Shown here: piece after piece, positions 58,092-64,000 of the stretch | Layout of the letters: each line of letters opens with the position of its first letter | Position numbering within the stretch: position 1 is the first letter of the stretch | Assembly (NCBI RefSeq): GCF_004363235.1 | Contig: NZ_SNYW01000010.1 | Location: 186,001 to 250,000 of the forward strand | DNA length: 64,000 nt | Reading direction: 5' to 3' | DNA from: Dongia mobilis | GTDB taxonomy: Bacteria; Pseudomonadota; Alphaproteobacteria; Dongiales; Dongiaceae | Made by a program: the position numbers and the translations under genes | Notes under the pieces: model-generated | Databases searched by the model: none | What the model was told of the DNA's origin: nothing | What the model saw: only the letters and a program-made list of their open reading frames with translations

Positions 58092-58667
58092 ATGAAACTG
58101 GGTTCAGGCGGAGGTACGCCGGATGGCAAGCTGCTGGACGGTATCGCAAAGGGTGACAGAGACGCCTTTACCGCGTTCTACCAGCGCCACAACCGCGCGC
58201 TGTTCGCGTTCCTGGTAAAGCTGGTGCGCGAGCGCGAGCTGGCCGAGGAGGTGCTGAGCGAGACCATGTTGGAAGTCTGGCGCCAAGCGGGCCGCTTCGA
58301 AGGCAAGTCCTCGGTCACCACCTGGCTGTTCTCGATCGGACACCACAAGGCGGTGAGCCGCCTCAGGAAGAAGCGCGAAGTGGCCCTTGACGACGACGTG
58401 GCCGCCGCAATCGAGGACCAGGCACCGGGACCGGACAGCATCGCCGCCGGCCAGGGCATGTCCCGGCTGCTGCAGGGCTTGATGGAGAAGCTGTCGCTGG
58501 ATCATCGCGAAATCCTGCATCTGGCCTATTTCCAGGAGTTTTCGGTGCAGGAGATCGCGGACACGCTCGATTTGCCGGAGAATACCGTCAAGACGCGCAT
58601 GTTCTATGCCCGGCAGAAGCTGAAGGGCATGCTCGAAGCGGCGGGTGTCAAGGGAGCCTCGGTATGA
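58092..58667 (+). CDS. ECF-type RNA polymerase sigma factor
   Basis: A 191-residue extracytoplasmic-function sigma factor. Region 2 is DAFTAFYQRHNRALFAFLVKL with RELAEEVLSETMLEVWRQAGRFEGKSSVTTWLFSIGHHKAVSRLRKKRE. Region 4 is LSLDHREILHLAYFQEFSVQEIADTLDLPENTVKTRMFYARQKL. There is no extra C-terminal domain. Its stop overlaps the anti-sigma ATG by four bases, and a subtilase gene follows. The start at 58092 is chosen by homology. Regulation is probably through release by the membrane anti-sigma factor. Confidence 0.93.
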   Translation: MKLGSGGGTPDGKLLDGIAKGDRDAFTAFYQRHNRALFAFLVKLVRERELAEEVLSETMLEVWRQAGRFEGKSSVTTWLFSIGHHKAVSRLRKKREVALDDDVAAAIEDQAPGPDSIAAGQGMSRLLQGLMEKLSLDHREILHLAYFQEFSVQEIADTLDLPENTVKTRMFYARQKLKGMLEAAGVKGASV

Positions 58668-59368
58668 ACGCTGAACAGGGGCAGGACCAGAACCGGATCA
58701 GCCTGGACGAGGCGCAGGAAATCCTGCCCTGGTATCTCACCGGCCGCGCCAGCCGCGCCGAAGCCGCGGCGATCGAGGGCCTGCTGAAGGAATCCGCCGA
58801 GTTGCGGAACCAGCTTGACGCCGCCAAGCAACAGCGCCAAGCCGTCATCGACGGCGGCGCCGCAACCGGCGAGCCCTCCGACGCCACGCTCACCAGATTG
58901 CTGCAGCAGATCGAGACCACCCGGCAGCGCCGCTTCGCCGCGGTCGAGGAACCGGGCTTCTTTGCCCGCCTGTTCGGCCCCAGGCCATTGATGAAATTCG
59001 CCCTCGCCTGCGCTTGCCTTCTCGTGGTGGCGCAGGGGGCCTTGCTCTATCGGTCTGGCGCCCTGCCCTTTGTGTCGACGCCGGAGGGCGAACCAGCCGG
59101 GCAGGCGACTTATGCCACGGCGGCGGCGACCGGCGAGGTGCCGGAGATGGCCGAGGCGCTGGGGGCCGAGTTGCTGGTCGCCTTCCGTCCGGAAGTGACC
59201 GCCGCCCAGATCACCCAGATCCTGACCGAGCTGGATGCCAGCGTGATCGACGGGCCGAAGCCGGGCCTCACCTTCGTGTTGCGCCTCGCCACCGGGGTCG
59301 ATGTCAACGAGGCCATCGCCCGCCTGCAGTCACGCCCCGACCTGATCGCGACTGCGCAGCGGCGCTGA
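58664..59368 (+). CDS. Membrane anti-sigma factor with a subtilase-prodomain-like periplasmic domain
   Basis: A 234-residue single-pass protein. Residues 13-60 (EAQEILPWYLTGRASRAEAAAIEGLL) resemble the helical anti-sigma domain but lack the zinc-binding His and Cys residues of the ZAS type. A membrane helix spans about 109-129. The periplasmic end (about 168-230) reads ELLVAFRPEVTAAQITQIL, DASVIDGPKPGLTFVLRL and NEAIARLQSRPDLIATAQ. This is the strand-helix pattern of fervidolysin-like or I9 subtilase prodomains. The next gene is a subtilase, so the two probably bind. It overlaps the sigma gene by four bases. Confidence 0.82.
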   Translation: MNAEQGQDQNRISLDEAQEILPWYLTGRASRAEAAAIEGLLKESAELRNQLDAAKQQRQAVIDGGAATGEPSDATLTRLLQQIETTRQRRFAAVEEPGFFARLFGPRPLMKFALACACLLVVAQGALLYRSGALPFVSTPEGEPAGQATYATAAATGEVPEMAEALGAELLVAFRPEVTAAQITQILTELDASVIDGPKPGLTFVLRLATGVDVNEAIARLQSRPDLIATAQRR

Positions 59369-59372
59369 CACC

Positions 59373-59406
59373 ATGCGCCCTTTCCTGATATGCGCCCGTT
59401 CCTGAT
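59373..59406 (+). repeat. Tandem duplication of 17 bases at the subtilase start codon
   Basis: ATGCGCCCTTTCCTGAT (59373-59389) is followed directly by ATGCGCCCGTTCCTGAT (59390-59406), differing in one base. The second copy is the start of the subtilase. The first copy opens an out-of-frame ten-codon reading frame that stops at 59403-59405, overlapping the true start. Confidence 0.85.
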
Positions 59407-60715
59407 CTTCGCCGGCCTGCTTGCCCTCGTCGTGGCGACGATGTCGCCGCCCGCCCTGGCGCAGTCGACGCTGCCGGCGACACCGCCGCGGATTCCGACC
59501 CAGCCTGACCTGCCCGGCAGCCGCGGCGACATGGGCCCGACACCATCGATCCCCGACCTCTTCGACGCCGCCGATGGCGCAGGCAGCGACGGCGAGGCCA
59601 CGCCGGGCAATCGCCCGCCGGCCGTCCCCAACGAGCTCTGCGTCATCTTCCCCCCCAACGCGGCCTCGGAAGCGGCCCAGACTTTCGCCGACGACATCGA
59701 TCTTGAGATCGTGCGCGATTTCACCATGCAGGGTCTGGGTCTGCGGGTTTATCTGATGCGCCTTGGCGACGGCGCCGAACCCGACCAGGTGTTCGAGGCG
59801 GCAGCGGCCGACCAGCGACCTGTCTGGGTGCAGCCCAATTTCATCTATCGCACCACGCAGGATCCCGCGGGCGCCACCGGCGACCAGCAATATGCCCTTC
59901 GCCAGATGCGCGCCGATATCGCCGCACCGCAGGCCGGCGGGGGAGAGGGCATCCGCATCGCCCTGATCGACAGTGGCGTGGACACGGCCCATGAATCGTT
60001 GGCTGGCGCTACCATCAGCGCGTTCGACCTGGTCGATGACGGTTCCGTCGCCGCGGAGGTGCACGGCACCGTGCTGGCCAGCATCATGGTCGGCCAGGGG
60101 CCGCTGCACGGCATCGCCCCCCGGGCGGAGTTGATCGCCATTCGTGCCTTCCGTGAGGTGGAGGCAAAACAGGGTCTGGCCGAGAGTTCGTCCTTCCTGC
60201 TGTCGCTCGGGATCGAGACGGCGATCCGGCAGCAGGCCCGCATCGCCAATCTCAGCCTCACGGGGCCGCAGGATCGCCTCGTCTCGCAACTCGTCGGCGA
60301 GGCGCTGCTCAACAAGGTCAGCGTCGTCGCCGCCGCCGGAAATGCCGGCCCCAAGGCGGCGCCCGCCTATCCTGCCGCCCAGGACGGCGTCATCGCCGTG
60401 ACGGCCACGGACATGAAGGACCGCCTGTTCAAGGACGCCAATCGCGGCGACTATATCTCGGTTGCGGCGCCAGGGGTCGATATCCTGGGGGCGCGGCCCG
60501 GCGGCGGCTACGATTTCTTCAGCGGCACCTCGATGGCTACCGGCTATGCCAGCGGCCTGGCCGCCCTCCTGTTGTCGCACCAGCCGGCGCTGGGTGTCGT
60601 CAAGCTGCGCCGCGCCATGGAAGAATCCGCCATCGATCTGGGCGCGCCGCAACGCGATCCCGAATTCGGGGCCGGGCGTATCGACGCCCTCGCCGCCCTC
60701 GAACGCCTGCCCTGA
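59390..60715 (+). CDS. Secreted S8 family serine peptidase (subtilase)
   Basis: A 441-residue protease with a signal peptide (cut near PALAQ, about residue 25), a Pro-rich spacer, a prodomain-like part (about 80-155, LCVIFPPNAASEAAQ to VWVQPNFIY), and the catalytic domain. The triad is complete: Asp194 in IALIDSGVDTAH, His225 in VHGTVLASIMVG and Ser381 in FFSGTSMATGYASGLAALL. The oxyanion Asn318 is in VVAAAGNAG. It has no membrane anchor or sorting tail. It is third in the sigma/anti-sigma operon, 21 bases after the anti-sigma stop, and could sense or cut envelope substrates. Confidence 0.93.
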   Translation: MRPFLIFAGLLALVVATMSPPALAQSTLPATPPRIPTQPDLPGSRGDMGPTPSIPDLFDAADGAGSDGEATPGNRPPAVPNELCVIFPPNAASEAAQTFADDIDLEIVRDFTMQGLGLRVYLMRLGDGAEPDQVFEAAAADQRPVWVQPNFIYRTTQDPAGATGDQQYALRQMRADIAAPQAGGGEGIRIALIDSGVDTAHESLAGATISAFDLVDDGSVAAEVHGTVLASIMVGQGPLHGIAPRAELIAIRAFREVEAKQGLAESSSFLLSLGIETAIRQQARIANLSLTGPQDRLVSQLVGEALLNKVSVVAAAGNAGPKAAPAYPAAQDGVIAVTATDMKDRLFKDANRGDYISVAAPGVDILGARPGGGYDFFSGTSMATGYASGLAALLLSHQPALGVVKLRRAMEESAIDLGAPQRDPEFGAGRIDALAALERLP

Positions 60716-60788
60716 CAGATTCGCTGACAACTGCCCCCAACTTCGCCGCTGGTCTGGCGCCAGCCGCCTCGGCTAGAGTGGCGAACCC

Positions 60789-61565
60789 ATGTTTGACGCC
60801 CTCCTCGCCTACACCACCGACAATTGGCAGACCCTGGCTCTATCCAGCAGCGCGATCTTCCTGGCGGCGATCGTGCGCGGCTTCTCCGGTTTCGGTTTCT
60901 CGCTGCTCAGCATAACCGCCCTCTCGCTGATCCTGCCGGCGCGCGAGATCGTGCCGACGATCTTCCTGCTCGAGGTCGCAGCCTCGCTCAACATGATCCC
61001 GTCGATCTGGCGCGACATCGACTGGCGCTCGATCGGCTGGCTGCTCCTCGGCTATGTCATCGCGCTGCCCTTCGGCATTTTCGCGCTCGCCCGCTTTCCC
61101 GAGGCGCCGATGCAGCTGGCCATGGCGTTGTTCGTGCTGGCGACCGCGATCATGATGCTGCGCGGTTTCCGGCTGGAGCGGACGCCGGGGGCGACCGCAA
61201 CCGCCGTAACTGGCGGTGCTTCGGGGATTTTCAATGGCGCCTTCGGCATCGGCGGACCGCCGGTGGTGCTGTTCTATTTCTCGACCCCGGCCGCGGCCGC
61301 CGTCAGCCGCGCCTCGGTCATCGCCTTCTTCCTCTCGACCGATGTGCTGGGCCTTGCCGGCCACTGGTATGAGGGTCTCATCACGACGCAGAGTTTCGTC
61401 CAGTTCCTCGCTTGGCTGCCGGCCCTGCTGCTGGGCGTCTGGGTCGGCGCCCGAGGCTTCAAGCGCATCGACCAGGCGACATTCCGGCGTGCCGTCCTCG
61501 TGCTGCTGATGCTGCTGGCCGTCATCAGCCTCGCCAAGGCACTGTTCGACCTCGCCCAGTCCTGA
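60789..61565 (+). CDS. tauE: Sulfite exporter TauE/SafE family membrane protein
   Basis: A 258-residue protein with about eight hydrophobic helices. The two repeated family segments are AAIVRGFSGFGFSLLSITALSLIL and TGGASGIFNGAFGIGGPPVVLFYF. The family exports sulfite or sulfonate-derived anions. Here it converges with xsc, whose reaction releases sulfite, which supports a sulfite-export role and the tauE name; other TauE/SafE proteins have different substrates. Confidence 0.85.
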   Translation: MFDALLAYTTDNWQTLALSSSAIFLAAIVRGFSGFGFSLLSITALSLILPAREIVPTIFLLEVAASLNMIPSIWRDIDWRSIGWLLLGYVIALPFGIFALARFPEAPMQLAMALFVLATAIMMLRGFRLERTPGATATAVTGGASGIFNGAFGIGGPPVVLFYFSTPAAAAVSRASVIAFFLSTDVLGLAGHWYEGLITTQSFVQFLAWLPALLLGVWVGARGFKRIDQATFRRAVLVLLMLLAVISLAKALFDLAQS

Positions 61566-61581
61566 AAGGGCGGCCATGGAA

Positions 61582-61610
61582 AAGGGCGGGCTCTCCCCCA
61601 GCCCGCCCTT
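61582..61610. terminator. Bidirectional hairpin terminator between tauE-like and xsc
   Basis: AAGGGCGGGCT (61582-61592) and AGCCCGCCCTT (61600-61610) form a perfect 11-bp stem with a seven-base pyrimidine loop between two converging stops. Flanking A and T runs are short, so efficiency is uncertain. Confidence 0.75.
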
Positions 61611-61628
61611 CTCCCGATCGGCCGCGGA

Positions 61629-63404
61629 TCAAGCCCCCTGCTGCGGCCGCATATCCTTCTTGTCGATGCCGGCGACGACCACCGGCTTCTTCATCGCATC
61701 GCGGCGGAAGGGTTCGCCGAGTTCCTGGTTGAGGATCACCTCGATGAAGGTGGTCACACCCTTTTCCTGCGCCTTGCAGGCTTCCTGCAGGGCGGCGGTC
61801 AAATCCTTCTGCGTGCGTACCTGCACCCCCTTGAGGCCGCAGGCCTCGGCGATGCGGGCATAGGAGAGTTCGGGGTCAAGCTCGGTGCCGACGAAATTGT
61901 TGTCGTACCAGAGAGTCGTGTTGCGCTTCTCCGCACCCCATTGGTAGTTGCGGAACACGACCATGGTGATGCCCGGCCATTCCTTGCGCCCGATCGAGGT
62001 CATCTCGTTCATGGAAATGCCGAAGGCGCCGTCGCCGGCAAAGCCCACGACGGGCACGTCCGGGCAGCCGATCTTGGCGCCGATGATCGCCGGGAAGCCA
62101 TAGCCGCAGGGACCGAACAGGCCCGGGGCCAGATATTTGCGGCCCTGCTCGAAGGTCGGATAGGCATTGCCGATGGCGCAATTGTTGCCGATGTCGCTGG
62201 AGATGATGGCATTTTTCGGGAGGCCGTCCTGGATCGCGCGCCAGGCCATGCGCGGCGACATGCGGTCGGCGTCGCGGGTGCGCGCATCCTTGTTCCAGCT
62301 GGTGCCGGGATCGTCATCCTCGTGATCCATGCTGGCGAGCGTCTGCAGCCAGGCGGACTTGGTCTGATGGATGAGTGCCTTGCGCTCGGCACGGCCCACA
62401 TTGCCGGCCTCGGGTGTCAGTTGGGCCAGGATCGATTTCGCCACCTGCTTCGCGTCACCGACGATGCCGACCGTCACCTTCTTGGTCAGGCCGATGCGGT
62501 CCGGGTTGATATCGACCTGGATGATGGTGGCGTTCTTCGGCCAGTAATCGATGCCATAGCCGGGCAGCGTCGAGAACGGGTTGAGACGGGTGCCGAGCGC
62601 CAGCACCACGTCAGCCTTGGCGATCAGCTCCATCGCCGCCTTCGAGCCGTTATAGCCGAGCGGCCCGGCGTGCAACGGATGCGAGCCGGGGAAACTGTCA
62701 TTGTGCTGGTAGGACGAGCAGACCGGCGCGTCGAGGCGCTCGGCCAGCGCCTGGGCTTCCGGAATGGCGCCGCCGATGACAACACCGGCGCCCGACAGGA
62801 TCACCGGAAACTTCGCCTCCGACAGCACCTTGGCCGCCCTGGCAATGGCCTCCGCGCCGCCGGCCGGGCGCTCGAACTCGACGATCTGCGGCAGTTCGAT
62901 ATCGACGATCTGGCAGAAGAGATCGCGCGGCACGTTGATCTGCGCCGGGGCCGAGTTGCGCTTCGCCTTGGTGATGACGCGATTCAGCACCTCCGCCATG
63001 CGGCTGGCGTCGCGCACCTCTTCCTGATAGCAGACCATGTCCTTGAAGAGGGCCATCTGCTCGACTTCCTGGAAGCCGCCCTGGCCGATGGTCTTGTTGG
63101 CCGCCTGCGGCGTCACCAGCAGCATCGGCGTGTGGTTCCAATAGGCGGTCTTGATGCAGGTGACGAAATTGGTGATGCCCGGCCCGTTCTGGGCGATGCA
63201 CATCGCCATCTTGCCGCTGGCGCGGGTATAGCCGTCGGCGATGTAGCCGCCATTGCATTCATGCGCCACGTCCCAGAAGGTGATGCCGGCCTTCGGGAAC
63301 AAATCCGAGATCGGCATGAAGGCCGAGCCGATGATGCCGAAGACATGCTCGATGCCATGCAACTGCATGACCTTCACGAAGGCCTCTTCCGTGGTCATTT
63401 TCAT
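61629..63404 (-). CDS. xsc: Sulfoacetaldehyde acetyltransferase
   Basis: ThDP enzyme that converts sulfoacetaldehyde plus phosphate to acetyl phosphate and sulfite, the central step in taurine and isethionate degradation. The 591 residues from ATG 63402-63404 begin MKMTTEEAFVKVMQLHGIEH, the usual Xsc start, with IIGSAFMPISDLFPKAGI, GQGGFQEVEQMALFKDMVCYQEEVRD, GFAGDGAFGISMNEMTSI and FRNYQWGAEKRN. These separate it from acetolactate synthases. An upstream in-frame extension to 63491 is not homologous. No pta or taurine aminotransferase gene is in the window; a MocR regulator lies just upstream. Confidence 0.95.
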   Translation of the reverse strand: MKMTTEEAFVKVMQLHGIEHVFGIIGSAFMPISDLFPKAGITFWDVAHECNGGYIADGYTRASGKMAMCIAQNGPGITNFVTCIKTAYWNHTPMLLVTPQAANKTIGQGGFQEVEQMALFKDMVCYQEEVRDASRMAEVLNRVITKAKRNSAPAQINVPRDLFCQIVDIELPQIVEFERPAGGAEAIARAAKVLSEAKFPVILSGAGVVIGGAIPEAQALAERLDAPVCSSYQHNDSFPGSHPLHAGPLGYNGSKAAMELIAKADVVLALGTRLNPFSTLPGYGIDYWPKNATIIQVDINPDRIGLTKKVTVGIVGDAKQVAKSILAQLTPEAGNVGRAERKALIHQTKSAWLQTLASMDHEDDDPGTSWNKDARTRDADRMSPRMAWRAIQDGLPKNAIISSDIGNNCAIGNAYPTFEQGRKYLAPGLFGPCGYGFPAIIGAKIGCPDVPVVGFAGDGAFGISMNEMTSIGRKEWPGITMVVFRNYQWGAEKRNTTLWYDNNFVGTELDPELSYARIAEACGLKGVQVRTQKDLTAALQEACKAQEKGVTTFIEVILNQELGEPFRRDAMKKPVVVAGIDKKDMRPQQGA

Positions 63405-63548
63405 GGGTCTTGATCCATCTTTCCTGATTGCCGGCTGGTCCGCCCGGCCTGATCCATTGCCGCACGATAGGGGGGCAACTGGCCCTGTCATAGGTCCAGC
63501 GGCCGGGGCCGCTTTGGGCCAGACGCCCCCTTTTCCGGGGCCGCAGCC

Positions 63549-64000
63549 CTAGGCCCGGCTGCGATGCGCCCGGACCGCCTCGGCCAGCAGGCGGATGCCG
63601 GGCTCGATGCGGTCGGTCGGTATCGAGGAGACGCCGAGGCGGCAGAAATTGGCCGGTCCCGGCTGCTCCATGAAATGCACGGCACCTGGCTCGATCACGA
63701 CACCGCGCGATGCAGCCTCGGTCGCGATCTGGCTCATGTCGAGGCCCTCGGGACCGCGGATCCAGAGGGCGGTGCCGCCCGCCGTCAGGTTGACCGTGAA
63801 TTCAGGCAGATGCCGCGCCAGCGCCGTCACCGCCGCCGCCAGGCGCTCGCGATAGACATTGCACAGCTTCCGCAGCAGCGTGTCGTGATGGCCGTCGGCC
63901 AGGAACAGCGCCACCGTGCGCTGGTTGTTGGCGGCCGGGTGGCGGATCATCAGGCGCCGCAGCGCGCGCAATTCCGCGATCAGCGGTCGCGGCCCCACCA
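63549..64000 (-). CDS. MocR-family regulator (GntR/aminotransferase fusion), C-terminal part; TauR-like
   Basis: About 150 residues of the C-terminal end of a fold-type I aminotransferase-like domain: GPRPLIAELRALRRLMIRHPAANNQRTVALFLADGHHDTLLRKL, GGTALWIRGPEGLD and FCRLGVSSIPTDRIEPGIRLLAEAV. This matches MocR regulators, whose N-terminal GntR HTH would lie beyond the right edge. Sitting 144 bases upstream of xsc on the same strand, it may be TauR, the taurine-responsive activator. The name is an inference from context. Confidence 0.8.
   Translation of the reverse strand, partial: VGPRPLIAELRALRRLMIRHPAANNQRTVALFLADGHHDTLLRKLCNVYRERLAAAVTALARHLPEFTVNLTAGGTALWIRGPEGLDMSQIATEAASRGVVIEPGAVHFMEQPGPANFCRLGVSSIPTDRIEPGIRLLAEAVRAHRSRA

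Overview
The window is a compact, GC-rich piece of chromosome from an alphaproteobacterium, most likely of the Rhodospirillales type; I cannot name a genus. Support comes from an LdtR-type MarR regulator, DUF1491- and DUF6898-like proteins, an alpha-type SAM-II riboswitch, a zinc-site-lacking HemB, a bacterial arginyl/leucyl-transferase, and Xsc/TauE-type sulfonate genes. I recognise 57 protein genes. I saw no rRNA or tRNA gene, insertion sequence, prophage or CRISPR array. The genes at both ends are cut by the window edge.

Layout. 1-5.2 kb (minus): a branched-chain amino acid type ABC transporter (substrate-binding lipoprotein, small membrane protein, LivF, LivG, LivM, LivH). 5.4-7.1 kb: a DUF6898-like gene and glutaryl-CoA dehydrogenase. 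7.3-15.7 kb (plus): a surface nonulosonic (pseudaminic-type) acid locus, with a surface-carbohydrate protein, a methyltransferase, a HAD phosphatase, a 1008-residue four-domain fusion (NUDIX / SpsF cytidylyltransferase / PseG / PseH-like GNAT), PseI and a diverged SHMT-like PLP enzyme. 15.8-20.2 kb: an acyl-CoA synthetase-GNAT fusion, LdtR and an enoyl-CoA hydratase/3-hydroxyisobutyryl-CoA hydrolase. 20.3-22.3 kb: two SAM-II-like aptamers flanking an intrinsic terminator, then a cysteine-less OsmC-like gene and metY. 22.4-31.7 kb: hemB, two alpha/beta hydrolases, ornithine/lysine decarboxylase, a class III CoA-transferase, a penicillin-acylase-type hydrolase and threonine dehydratase. 31.8-35.1 kb: motA, motB, an RDD protein and an Ate/Bpt-type transferase.

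35.3-40.7 kb: a TRAP transporter (DctP, DctQ, DctM, with a LysE exporter gene inserted) and a second DctP on the opposite strand, separated by a bidirectional terminator. 41.0-46.8 kb: a polyamine-type ABC transporter with two consecutive substrate-binding genes, each followed by a strong terminator, then PotA, PotB and PotC. 46.8-51.4 kb: a pseudo-receiver/PAS/degenerate-GGDEF/EAL protein, a MATE exporter, YajQ and a small winged-helix-like protein. 51.5-57.8 kb: a tightly overlapping operon of an ABC ATPase homologue that has lost every catalytic motif, two Pot-type permeases and an amidase, followed by an acetolactate-synthase-like ThDP enzyme and DUF1491. 58.1-60.7 kb: ECF sigma factor, membrane anti-sigma factor and secreted subtilase. 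60.8-64 kb: a TauE/SafE sulfite exporter, sulfoacetaldehyde acetyltransferase and the end of a MocR (TauR-like) regulator.

The most interesting systems are: (i) the four-domain Pse fusion with its SHMT-like partner; (ii) the tandem SAM-II-like leader; (iii) the catalytically dead ABC ATPase operon; (iv) the sigma/anti-sigma/subtilase module, in which the anti-sigma C-terminus looks like a subtilase prodomain. All functions are read from sequence patterns and known families; no database search was run.
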